Below, piece after piece: positions 54,585-63,160 of a stretch of DNA of 64,000 bases. The position numbers and the translations under genes are program-made. The number at the start of each line of letters is the position of its first letter. Position 1 is the first letter of the stretch. The notes under the pieces were generated by a model. The model worked only from the letters and a program-made list of their open reading frames with translations. It made no database searches and had not been told where the DNA came from. Source of the DNA: Alteromonas ponticola (GTDB lineage Bacteria; Pseudomonadota; Gammaproteobacteria; Enterobacterales; Alteromonadaceae); contig NZ_JAATNW010000003.1 in the NCBI RefSeq assembly GCF_012911815.1, positions 421,078-485,077 on the forward strand, in the 5' to 3' direction.

Positions 54585-55727
54585 TCAACCCCGGGTAAGT
54601 AAAGAGGTCATTGCCTGGTTGAAGAAACGCACCCACTTCATGCTGAACTGGCCTTTGGCTTGTCGATTAATTTCTATAACCGCCTGCTTTCTGGACAACT
54701 GCTTATACTTATTGTGAGAACGCGAATGGGTCATCGCGTCATAAGTATCCAGAATTGCCAGTAACTTGGCTCCATCACAGATATTTTCTTCCTTTATACC
54801 CAGTGGATAACCTGAACCATCCGTACGTTCATGATGTTGCATGACTATCTTTCGGGCCTGATCCCATTGATCCAGATGTTCGAGTAAGCGCGAACTTTTG
54901 TACACATGCGAGCGCATCAGGTTGAATTCGTTATCGGTGAACTGTTCTTTTTTATGCAGCAATTTTAATGGCATGAAAGCCATCCCGAAATCATGGACAT
55001 AACAAGCCACCGCGAGTTGATCTTCTTCAATTGGCTTTTCGGCTAATTCGTTAATATGCAGCGCCAGCTTGGCTATTCTGTCGCCCCGCCCTGACCAATA
55101 GTTCGAGCGATGTTCAATGGTTTTCATCAATTCTCTGAAAAACAGAATATCCATTTGTTTTTCAGCACTGATTTCTTTGGGAATACCTGTATTCGCCAGT
55201 GTTCTCGTGGTGCCGGACAGTTCCTGATTTTCCTGTGATCCCGGCTCTGATTTTAAATCCAAATCTGGATTCAACATTAATACCGCTTCGCTTAACAAAC
55301 GTTCATGCTCGGTTGGGTTGTCAGGCTTTATTCGCGCTATAGCAATTACCAGTTGATCGTGTAACGTTTTATCGTATTCGGCTTTGCCTTTCGCCATAAT
55401 ATTTTCAACAAACGCCTTTACCCTGTCCATAGTAAGCAAAACCAGATCGCTCATGGTACTGGTATATTCGATTTGACCCTTGCGTAAAAAGTCCAATAGC
55501 TCTTCAACATGTTGCAGCAGTGGGATGAGAGGAGCAAAGCCGACGAGGCCTAAATCACCTTTGATAGTGTGAATGGAACGAAACAGGGCTCGCTGCAGTT
55601 CATTGTCTTCAGGACGTAATTCCAGCTCGATAAGGGTTTGTTCACTTGCCTCGTAGAGTTCATTAATCTCTTCCATGAGGTCGTTAAGGATGTCTTCTTC
55701 AACTTCGTCTGGTACAAATGTCTGCAT
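54585..55727 (-). CDS. HPt/HD-GYP two-domain signalling protein
   Basis: 380 residues. The N-terminal HPt domain shows the phospho-acceptor HTIKGDLGLVGF near residue 52. The C-terminal part is an HD-GYP-type domain with YVHDFGMAFMP and HHERTDGSGYPLG. The first family histidine and the Lys of HDIGK are changed (RGDRI; GMAF), so c-di-GMP hydrolysis is uncertain. It is convergent with glnG. Phosphorelay input from a hybrid kinase could control it; the partner is unknown. Confidence 0.8.
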   Translation of the reverse strand: MQTFVPDEVEEDILNDLMEEINELYEASEQTLIELELRPEDNELQRALFRSIHTIKGDLGLVGFAPLIPLLQHVEELLDFLRKGQIEYTSTMSDLVLLTMDRVKAFVENIMAKGKAEYDKTLHDQLVIAIARIKPDNPTEHERLLSEAVLMLNPDLDLKSEPGSQENQELSGTTRTLANTGIPKEISAEKQMDILFFRELMKTIEHRSNYWSGRGDRIAKLALHINELAEKPIEEDQLAVACYVHDFGMAFMPLKLLHKKEQFTDNEFNLMRSHVYKSSRLLEHLDQWDQARKIVMQHHERTDGSGYPLGIKEENICDGAKLLAILDTYDAMTHSRSHNKYKQLSRKQAVIEINRQAKGQFSMKWVRFFNQAMTSLLTRG

Positions 55728-55891
55728 GATTCTTTTTGGTTGATTGAAACGTAACTACTCATTTATAACATCTGCCATTACCTTTCGCTAACTAATTGGT
55801 AATTTCGCAGGTAGGCTCCGACGACTGATCGGACATGTGAATATAGTCGCATGCCGTATACTGCGCGGCAAATTTTCAAAAAGGTTTGTAT

Positions 55892-56617
55892 GTGTTAGCT
55901 ATTCTTCGAATATTTCTTATGTTTTTCGCTTTTCTGCTAATCAACATCGTGGTTTTTATAGTGTGCCTCGCGCGTCCGTTTCACCGCGACAATGTACATT
56001 TTGCTGGCCAGGCATATAGCCAGATGGCGAAAATTCTTGGACTTAAGATTGTCATTCAACGCTCAGAAGCGGTAAAACCGCGTGTTCCATACGTGTTTAT
56101 CGCTAACCATCAAAATAGCTACGACATTATTACGATTTGCAAAGCGGCATTACCTGGTGTGGTGACTATAGGTAAAAAGAGTTTAAAGTGGATCCCGGTT
56201 TTTGGTCAGATTTACTGGCTCGCCGGTAACATCATGATTGACCGTAAGAATTCTGGCAGAGCACGCGACACGTTGAAAATTGCAGCGCGAAAAGTGAACG
56301 AAAAACACACCTCCGTCTGGTTGTTTCCAGAAGGTACCCGCAGTAATGGCCGTGGGCTGTTACCATTTAAGTCAGGTGCGTTTCGCTTAGCTCAGGATAC
56401 GTCAGAGCCTGTAGTCATGGTTACAGCCAGCAATATGCATGGCAAAATCAAATGGAATCGCTGGAATAACGGAATTGTTGTTATTGATATTGCCCCGCCG
56501 CAACCCCTCACAGATGAACATAGTATTAAAGAATGGACTGATATTTTTTACAGTCGCATGAATACCAGGTTCCAAGAATTAAATATACTCGTCGCTGAAA
56601 TGGAAAAAAAACAGTAA
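55892..56617 (+). CDS. plsC: 1-acyl-sn-glycerol-3-phosphate acyltransferase PlsC
   Basis: About 241 residues. A membrane segment near the N terminus is followed by the catalytic ANHQNSYDI (NHxxxxD), the substrate loop FPEGTRSNGRGLLPFKSGAF and PVVMVTA. It makes phosphatidic acid from lysophosphatidic acid in phospholipid synthesis. The GTG at 55892 has an AAGG site seven bases upstream; a TTG at 55886 is too close to it. It reads toward rraB. Confidence 0.9.
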   Translation: MLAILRIFLMFFAFLLINIVVFIVCLARPFHRDNVHFAGQAYSQMAKILGLKIVIQRSEAVKPRVPYVFIANHQNSYDIITICKAALPGVVTIGKKSLKWIPVFGQIYWLAGNIMIDRKNSGRARDTLKIAARKVNEKHTSVWLFPEGTRSNGRGLLPFKSGAFRLAQDTSEPVVMVTASNMHGKIKWNRWNNGIVVIDIAPPQPLTDEHSIKEWTDIFYSRMNTRFQELNILVAEMEKKQ

Positions 56618-56651
56618 ACTTATTCTATCTCTCCTCTAAGTTCAGGTTGTT

Positions 56652-57029
56652 ATGAATCAAATTGACGAACGTGAAGAATGGTATGCTTTCAATCAGGAAA
56701 CCATTGATGCACTGCTTGAAGATGGTAGTGAAGCTGATGCAGACTACACCATTGAGCATCATTTTGCGTCTACGAATTTCGACAAACTCGAGAAAGTTGC
56801 CGTAGATGCGTTTAAGGCGGGCTATGAAGTCACCGACGCAGAAGAATTGGAGCTTGATGATGGTGGCACCGTTTATTGCTTTGATGCTGTGGCCGAGCGC
56901 AAATTAACTTACGAACTGTTAAACAAAGATACCGATACGTTACTTGCCATGGCCAGTAAACATGGCGTTCATTACGACGGTTGGGGAACCTACTATATGC
57001 CTCGTGATGATGAAGATGTAGAACAATAA
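56652..57029 (+). CDS. rraB: Ribonuclease E inhibitor RraB
   Basis: 125 residues, highly acidic. It starts [25 protein letters not shown], then YTIEHHFAS and DGWGTYYMP near the end, the well-known RraB pattern (E. coli 138). RraB binds RNase E and modulates RNA decay. It follows plsC by 34 bases and is followed by an intrinsic terminator. Confidence 0.93.
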   Translation: MNQIDEREEWYAFNQETIDALLEDGSEADADYTIEHHFASTNFDKLEKVAVDAFKAGYEVTDAEELELDDGGTVYCFDAVAERKLTYELLNKDTDTLLAMASKHGVHYDGWGTYYMPRDDEDVEQ

Positions 57030-57038
57030 ATCCTTACT

Positions 57039-57066
57039 CTGCCGCACCTGAGCGGCAGTTTTTCTC
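57039..57066 (+). terminator. Intrinsic terminator after rraB
   Basis: Stem CTGCCGC (57039-57045) with GCGGCAG (57052-57058), followed by a T run. Confidence 0.88.
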
Positions 57067-57203
57067 TGTGTAAACAGACGTCATTTCACATATTGGGCTC
57101 ATTGCTTTCGCAGCACGTATTAGTAAGTTAAGTTTCTTTTCAGTTTTTGTTCAGTTTACCCGGTCCACACTTACTTTATCGAATTGAAGAAAGAGTCTGA
57201 GCG

Positions 57204-57902
57204 ATGAAACACCTAATCAAAAAGCTGAGCTGGTCGTTAATGCTGCTGGCCGGTATCTGGATCCCAGTCACCCACGCAGAGCAGCGTATAATCAAAGTCA
57301 CCGAAAAGATGGCGACGACAGATTTGCAGCCAGCGAAAAAAATAACCAAATTAAATAACAAAAAACTGTCTCAGTTCGCCAATAAAACGCGCGACGAGGT
57401 GGCTTCTCAATCGCTCTATAACGACTTTTGGATTTACGATAGCTGGATAACTTTCTTAGATGACTTTGACGGCGACAGCTTTTACTCGCGCTTTTTAGTG
57501 GAATTTGATGTCGATACCATTTACGTTGAAGCGCCTGTTTATGCTGTGGTTTATTTAGGCGATGCAGATGCGTATGAAGCCATTCATGTTTCCGATACAT
57601 TTTGGGTATATGGTGAGACAACCGGTGACAGCTACATTGTAGATAGCGAACTGGTCTCAGGCTTCCGTTCCTTCGACTATGATATTTTGATTGAAATATA
57701 TGATGCTGATACCGACGAACTTGTCGCTTTCAGCGATAACTTAGATGATGCAGATTTGTCACTGGTCAGTCTGGAAAGTCAAAATTATGATATTTACAGA
57801 GACACCGTTGTCGTCACCCGCGCCAGTGGAGGTAGCCTGATGGCGGGAGCGTTGGCATTCCTGGCCGTTGCAGCGGGATGGCGAAAATATAATAAACGCT
57901 AA
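57204..57902 (+). CDS. Surface protein with GlyGly-CTERM-type sorting signal
   Basis: 232 residues. An N-terminal signal (LSWSLMLLAGIWIPVTHA) and a C-terminal tail GGSLMAGALAFLAVAAGW followed by a basic end fit the GlyGly-CTERM sorting signal, processed by rhombosortase and used with type II secretion. The middle is acidic and beta-rich with repeats of aromatic-Asp pairs (YDSWITFLDDFDGDSFYSRF), like choice-of-anchor-H proteins. Function unknown. It is convergent with and overlaps the Arc-like gene by four bases. Confidence 0.7.
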   Translation: MKHLIKKLSWSLMLLAGIWIPVTHAEQRIIKVTEKMATTDLQPAKKITKLNNKKLSQFANKTRDEVASQSLYNDFWIYDSWITFLDDFDGDSFYSRFLVEFDVDTIYVEAPVYAVVYLGDADAYEAIHVSDTFWVYGETTGDSYIVDSELVSGFRSFDYDILIEIYDADTDELVAFSDNLDDADLSLVSLESQNYDIYRDTVVVTRASGGSLMAGALAFLAVAAGWRKYNKR

Positions 57903-58126
57903 TCCTTTTCCGCTTCGTCTTTTTTGTGGTCATCAAGGAGTTCTAACTCGGTGACCACTTTTTCCACCAGCTTTACCCGCTTGCTTTTAACCAGTGCATC
58001 ACGCAATACGAACTCAATTTGTGCATTTAAGCTGCGTAACTCATCATCCGCCCACCGCTGCATTGCCGCCAGCACATCAGCATTAATGCGAAGCGGATAG
58101 GCTTTTTTATTCGAACCGGAAGCCAT
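57899..58126 (-). CDS. Arc-like ribbon-helix-helix protein
   Basis: 75 residues. The start KKAYPLRINADVLAAMQRWADDELRSLNAQIEFVL is the ribbon-helix-helix DNA-binding pattern (strand YPLRIN, then two helices). A charged C-terminal tail follows. It begins three bases after the SPFH gene stop, so they are probably co-transcribed. It may regulate its own operon; the target is unknown. Confidence 0.75.
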   Translation of the reverse strand: MASGSNKKAYPLRINADVLAAMQRWADDELRSLNAQIEFVLRDALVKSKRVKLVEKVVTELELLDDHKKDEAEKD

Positions 58127-58129
58127 AAT

Positions 58130-58990
58130 TTAGTACAGACTGCCGGTATTAACGACCGGTTGTGTGGCTTTATCGCCACACAAAACCACCAGCAAGTTAC
58201 TCACCATATTCGCTTTACGTTCCTCATCCAGTTCTACAATGTTGTTTTCACTCAGACGGGCCAGCGCCATTTCCACCATCCCCACCGCACCATCGACAAT
58301 ACGGCTGCGTGCAGCGATGATGGCTGTTGCCTGTTGCCGTTGCAACATCGCGCTGGCAATTTCTGCAGCATAAGCCAGGTGACTGATTCTGGCTTCATGC
58401 ACAGTGATACCCGCTTTGTTCAGCCTGTCCTGAATTTCTTTTTGCAACCGGTTAGAAATTTCCATTGGATGACTGCGCAGCGCTACTTCAGCCATTTCAT
58501 CGTCTCTTGGGTCGTAGGGAAAATCACTGGCCATGTTACGAATGGCTGATTCACTCTGTATCGTCACATAACTTTCGTAATCGTCAACTTCAAACACCGC
58601 TTCAGCGGTATCAGTTACTGACCACACAATGATCGCTGCAATCTCTATGGGGTTGCCCTGGTTATCATTCACCTTCATTTTTGCGCTTTCGAAATTACGA
58701 ATTCGCAGTGAAACTGTCTTGCGCATAAAAAACGGAATGGTCCAGCGCAAGCCATGCCTGCGTTCAGTACCCATGTAGCTCCCGAACATAGTAAACACTT
58801 TACCTTGATTCGGCTGCACCATAAAAAAGCCAGCCCAACACGCTGCCAAAATTCCGATAAAAAATAGTTTTGGAATACTTGGACCGGTGCTCATGAAGTA
58901 AATGGATAACAACTGTAGCGGCAACAGCAGCAACAACCCTGCGATGTAGCCATTTAACGAAAATCCTTGCCGTTCATTCATAATATTCAC
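58130..58990 (-). CDS. SPFH/Band 7 domain protein
   Basis: 286 residues. Two hydrophobic N-terminal segments ([20 protein letters not shown] and [17 protein letters not shown]) precede the band-7 domain ([21 protein letters not shown]...[18 protein letters not shown]) and a coiled-coil helix. Such proteins form membrane microdomain oligomers of the stomatin/flotillin type. The ATG at 58990 or the second at 58981 may be used. It leads a two-gene operon with the Arc-like gene. Confidence 0.85.
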   Translation of the reverse strand: MNIMNERQGFSLNGYIAGLLLLLPLQLLSIYFMSTGPSIPKLFFIGILAACWAGFFMVQPNQGKVFTMFGSYMGTERRHGLRWTIPFFMRKTVSLRIRNFESAKMKVNDNQGNPIEIAAIIVWSVTDTAEAVFEVDDYESYVTIQSESAIRNMASDFPYDPRDDEMAEVALRSHPMEISNRLQKEIQDRLNKAGITVHEARISHLAYAAEIASAMLQRQQATAIIAARSRIVDGAVGMVEMALARLSENNIVELDEERKANMVSNLLVVLCGDKATQPVVNTGSLY

Positions 58991-59129
58991 CTTGATATCA
59001 TTTTGATATCAATTTAAAACCTATTTAGCCTATGGGTCAACTTATTTTAATTTTCTGTAATAGTAAAAAGTGGTAAGCCTTTGAATTCTGAGCCACACTA
59101 AGCCTTAATATTTTATTAACTATTACACT

Positions 59130-60410
59130 ATGGACGAACGTTTGACGCCCGCAAAAGAAGGCGTAAATAGAAGAACCTTTATTAAAGGCGCCGCAGCCTT
59201 AAGTGCTACTGCAACTGTGGCACCTTTCGCGATAGGCAAAGAAAAGCCTGTGGTCAGAGTAATGGGCACGCATGTGACGCTACAGGAAGCTCTGCGTAAA
59301 CGGGCGATGGAAGATTTGGGCATTGAATTGCATTTTGAGCCAAAGGGCAGCGCCGCGGTACTGCAAAAAGCATCCATGAACCCGTCGAGCTTCGATCTGT
59401 ACGAACAATGGTCCAACAGTATTAATGTATTATGGCGCTCGAAGGCGATTCAACCGATTGAAAAAAAGCGACTGATCCACTGGGACGAAATTAACAGCCT
59501 GAGCAAAACCGGAAAAATCACCGCAGACGCGCGCATGGGTGCAGGGGATGCACCGCATAAAATTTTGCACACACAAGCTGACGGTTCGTTAGGAATCAAT
59601 CACACAGACACCATTAGTTTTTTACCTTATGTGCATAATGTTGACTCGTTTGGCTACAATACTGCTCTGCTTGGTGATGCGTTTGATCAAAACCAGGAAA
59701 GCTGGGGCTGGTTACTAGACTCTCGGTTATCAGGCAAAGTGGGCATCGTCAATGACCCTACCATCGGCTTGTTCGATTTAGCGCTGGCTGCGGAAGCGAA
59801 AGGATTTTTAAAGTTTAACGATATTGGCGCCATCACTAATCAGGAGCTGGATGAGCTGTTCACCATTTTGATTGAGTTAAAACAGCTGCAGCATTTCAGT
59901 GGCTTCTGGACGTCGGTGCCAGAGTCGGTCCAGTTCATGCGTACTCAGCGGGTCCATATTGAAAGTATGTTCTCGCCAGCGGTATCGGTATTAAATGGAG
60001 ATAACATTCCAGTGAGATTTGCTGCGCCCGTGGAAGGGTATCGGGGTTGGCATGGCGTAATGTGTTTGTCATCCTCCACCACCGGCCGCGTCAAAGATGC
60101 CTGTTACGAGTATATGAATTGGTGGTTGTCCGGCTGGCCCGGCGCGTTTATTGCCCGTCAGGGTTACTACATTTCCAATCCGCGACGGTCCGCTGCATTT
60201 CTTACGCAGGCAGAGTGGGATTACTGGTACCAGGGGCTTCCTGCGTCAGAGGATCTCAAAGGGCCCGATGGTAAAATTTCCGTTCGCAAAGGCGAACAAC
60301 GATCTGGTGGGAGTTATGAGGACAGGTTCAGCAATGTTGCGGTATGGAATACCGTTATGCCAACGTACGAATATAGCTTGCAAAAATGGTATGAATTTAT
60401 CACTTCTTAG
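59130..60410 (+). CDS. Tat-exported extracellular solute-binding protein
   Basis: 426 residues with a twin-arginine signal (NRRTFIKGAAALSATATVAP) and a type II periplasmic binding-protein body. Segments such as VVRVMGTHVTLQEALRKRA and FLPYVHNVDSFGYNTALL resemble the PotD/spermidine-type family. No ABC permease or ATPase gene follows; instead the hybrid kinase gene starts 24 bases later. The pair recalls TorT/TorS, where a binding protein passes a signal to a kinase. Ligand unknown. Confidence 0.8.
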   Translation: MDERLTPAKEGVNRRTFIKGAAALSATATVAPFAIGKEKPVVRVMGTHVTLQEALRKRAMEDLGIELHFEPKGSAAVLQKASMNPSSFDLYEQWSNSINVLWRSKAIQPIEKKRLIHWDEINSLSKTGKITADARMGAGDAPHKILHTQADGSLGINHTDTISFLPYVHNVDSFGYNTALLGDAFDQNQESWGWLLDSRLSGKVGIVNDPTIGLFDLALAAEAKGFLKFNDIGAITNQELDELFTILIELKQLQHFSGFWTSVPESVQFMRTQRVHIESMFSPAVSVLNGDNIPVRFAAPVEGYRGWHGVMCLSSSTTGRVKDACYEYMNWWLSGWPGAFIARQGYYISNPRRSAAFLTQAEWDYWYQGLPASEDLKGPDGKISVRKGEQRSGGSYEDRFSNVAVWNTVMPTYEYSLQKWYEFITS

Positions 60411-60434
60411 CGCAAAAAGGTTGAGCAGCGTTTT

Positions 60435-63143
60435 ATGTTAGCGTCTATTCGCGGGCAGCTTATTCTGATTCTTGTTGCCCTGGTTGTGTTATTGATCCTG
60501 CAGGGATACATCGCAAGGACTAATCAACTTGTTTTATCCGAGGGATTAGAGCAAACAAACCGTGCCTTTACGGATGTAGGTTTAGTGCGGCAACTTGAAC
60601 GCGATGTAATCGACTTACAGCGAAATGTGCTCATATTTAAAGAAACCACCAGCGAATCAGCCGTCACGCGCTTTGAACGATTGATGCACTCCATTCAGTC
60701 CAAACTTTCTTCACTGGATAAATCGGCCAACAATAATTTGAAAGAAATGGACGATTCAAATGCGCTCAAACGAATGCGGGGGCATCTTGCCGATTATCAG
60801 GAAAATTTCAGACAAGTTGTTGATGCGCGATTCAGACGCGATAATCTCATTGCCTCAGGCACCTTAACGGAGCTTTCTGTCCTGCGCGATGAAATTGATC
60901 AACTTGAATCCGGTTCATCGCTTGGAGCGGTAAGCCGTTCGGCTTTAAAGCTACATATATTAGAAGCCGAAAATGCTGCGCTGCAATATGTAGCGCGGCC
61001 TAACTCTGTTCAGATTAAACAGTTTAACCAGGCCATCAGTGCAATCAAATCAATTAGCTCAACTGGTGAGGCGACGCTCTCTGAGGAATTTGAATTTCAG
61101 CTCAGGTCGCTGGAAGATCATTTTCGTGAGCTCACCCAAATCACCCAGGGCAACTTATTTCTGGTTAACGTGGTGATGGCCGGCTCCGCGAATGAGTTCC
61201 TGTATTTAAGCGGAGAGCTTGCCGATCAAGTATCAAATCGTAATCAGCAGATAAAATTGCAGACACAGCGCGCGGCGGTTGACGCGCAGCGCAAGGGTGA
61301 ATTTTTTGCTCTGTTCGCGATCTTATTAGCACTGATTGCTGCTGCTTACACGTCACTTCGAATTATGTCCCCTATCCGTTCAATTACGGACGTGTTCAGA
61401 AGGCTTTCTGCAGGTGAGGACGTGGAGTCGATCCCTGCTCGTCAACGCAAAGATGAAATTGGCCAGCTTGCAAATGCCGCACAGGTTTTCAGTGAGAAAA
61501 ACAAGCAGACAAAGCAGTTATTGGCTGACGCTCAAGAAGTAAACACAACGTTAGGTCAGTTAAATATAGAGTTACATGATGCGAAAGTAAAAGCTGAACA
61601 GGCGACCGCATCAAAAAGTATTTTCCTGGCCAATATGAGCCACGAAATTCGCACTCCAATGAACGGAATTATTGGCTTGCTGGAATTAGCACAAAAGCAA
61701 CCCATGTCGCCCGTGATGAAAGAATATCTGGACAAAGCGGCCTATTCAGGACAAATCCTGATGAGTGTTATCAACGATATTCTCGACTTTTCAAAAATAG
61801 AAGCGGGCAAGCTGGATATTGAAGAAGTGAGTTTTTCACTCCACTCAATTTTCGACAATATTCTTGCCGTTATTGGCTTACGCGCTCAGGAGAAAAACCT
61901 CCAGGTTCGTTTAGAAGTGCAGCCCTCGTTGCCCGCACAAGTCATCGGCGACCCTTTAAGAATTGCACAGATTATTCTGAATCTGGCGTCAAATGCGGTT
62001 AAATTCACCGATCACGGTACCATTCATATAGGATTTGAAGGAGCTCTGAATAAAAAGGGGAATGCAATGAGGTTGAAGATGACGGTGCAAGATTCGGGCA
62101 TCGGCATGAGTGACGAACAGCTCTCCAGAATCTTCCAGCCGTTTACTCAGGCCGATGGCGCAACCAACCGTAAGTATGGGGGTACTGGTTTAGGCCTTAC
62201 CATCGTGAATCAGCTTACCGAACTGATGAAAGGTAAAATGGAAGTTCATTCTACCCTGGGTAAGGGATCTACATTTACGGTAACGTTACCGCTTCGCACG
62301 TTTCAAAATCAGAAAGGCGTGTTGTCTGAGGTTGCATCTCTTCCAGCCAAAAGTCTGTACGTAACCGATAACGCCCTGCTACCAGCGAGCTACATTGAAC
62401 TACTGAATATTGAACAACGGCCTCTCAACGACATTGATATCTCGCCGGACAATAAAGCACTTACTGTTCCTGTGCTTATATTCGATACACCTGAATTTTC
62501 CAGTTTGCGCAATAAATTAGATGCGCTGGAAGCGCTGAAAAAGAGTGGCCGGGTCATCGGCTTGGTTGCCAATTCTCAATCTGGCCATTTGCAATCCAGA
62601 TTCAATGAGATATGGCAGGGCCCTGTCCTGTTCCATCCGTTTACCCCCATCCAATTTTCTCGCTTCGTCAAAGAACTATTAGGTGAAAATACGGCATCAC
62701 TGGTTTTCAGTAGTAAAGAAGAATTTGAAGAAGAGCTTAATGGGCATGTGCTGCTGGTTGAAGATAACAATATCAATCAGGTAGTGACAGGTGAAATGTT
62801 AAGCTCTTTAGGTCTGACCTACGATATCGCTGAAAACGGCGAGCTGGCCGTGACTAAGATGACCAATGCACCACATTATGATCTGGTGCTGATGGATGTA
62901 CAAATGCCTGTTATGGATGGTTACGAAGCCACTAAAGTATTACGCGAACAAGGCTTTAGTAATATACCGATTATCGGTTTATCGGCAAATGCAATGAAAG
63001 AAGACCGCTATAGAGGCATGCAAGCAGGTATGAATGATTATCTGACTAAGCCGGTCAAGCGTCAGGCCATGAGTAGTACATTGCGCAAGTATTTGAGTAG
63101 AAACTATAAAAAAAGCCCGCTAAATGAAGAAGCGGGCTTTTAG
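60435..63143 (+). CDS. Hybrid sensor histidine kinase
   Basis: 902 residues. A first membrane segment (LILILVALVVLLILQGYI), a periplasmic helical domain of about 270 residues, a second segment (FALFAILLALIAAAY) and a HAMP region lead to the DHp motif NMSHEIRTPMNG, the ATPase (NLASNAVKF, GTGLGLTIV) and a C-terminal receiver (VLLVEDNNINQVV, DLVLMDVQMPVMDG). There is a poorly conserved domain between the ATPase and receiver. TorS-like topology. Signal input is probably the adjacent binding protein. Confidence 0.9.
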   Translation: MLASIRGQLILILVALVVLLILQGYIARTNQLVLSEGLEQTNRAFTDVGLVRQLERDVIDLQRNVLIFKETTSESAVTRFERLMHSIQSKLSSLDKSANNNLKEMDDSNALKRMRGHLADYQENFRQVVDARFRRDNLIASGTLTELSVLRDEIDQLESGSSLGAVSRSALKLHILEAENAALQYVARPNSVQIKQFNQAISAIKSISSTGEATLSEEFEFQLRSLEDHFRELTQITQGNLFLVNVVMAGSANEFLYLSGELADQVSNRNQQIKLQTQRAAVDAQRKGEFFALFAILLALIAAAYTSLRIMSPIRSITDVFRRLSAGEDVESIPARQRKDEIGQLANAAQVFSEKNKQTKQLLADAQEVNTTLGQLNIELHDAKVKAEQATASKSIFLANMSHEIRTPMNGIIGLLELAQKQPMSPVMKEYLDKAAYSGQILMSVINDILDFSKIEAGKLDIEEVSFSLHSIFDNILAVIGLRAQEKNLQVRLEVQPSLPAQVIGDPLRIAQIILNLASNAVKFTDHGTIHIGFEGALNKKGNAMRLKMTVQDSGIGMSDEQLSRIFQPFTQADGATNRKYGGTGLGLTIVNQLTELMKGKMEVHSTLGKGSTFTVTLPLRTFQNQKGVLSEVASLPAKSLYVTDNALLPASYIELLNIEQRPLNDIDISPDNKALTVPVLIFDTPEFSSLRNKLDALEALKKSGRVIGLVANSQSGHLQSRFNEIWQGPVLFHPFTPIQFSRFVKELLGENTASLVFSSKEEFEEELNGHVLLVEDNNINQVVTGEMLSSLGLTYDIAENGELAVTKMTNAPHYDLVLMDVQMPVMDGYEATKVLREQGFSNIPIIGLSANAMKEDRYRGMQAGMNDYLTKPVKRQAMSSTLRKYLSRNYKKSPLNEEAGF
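63107..63143. terminator. Bidirectional terminator shared by the hybrid kinase and valS genes
   Basis: Stem AAAAGCCCGC (63111-63120) with GCGGGCTTTT (63132-63141), preceded by A on the left and T on the right. The right arm overlaps the last codons and stop of the kinase gene, an economical arrangement. Confidence 0.85.
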
Positions 63144-63160
63144 ATATCGCGGGGTAAAGG

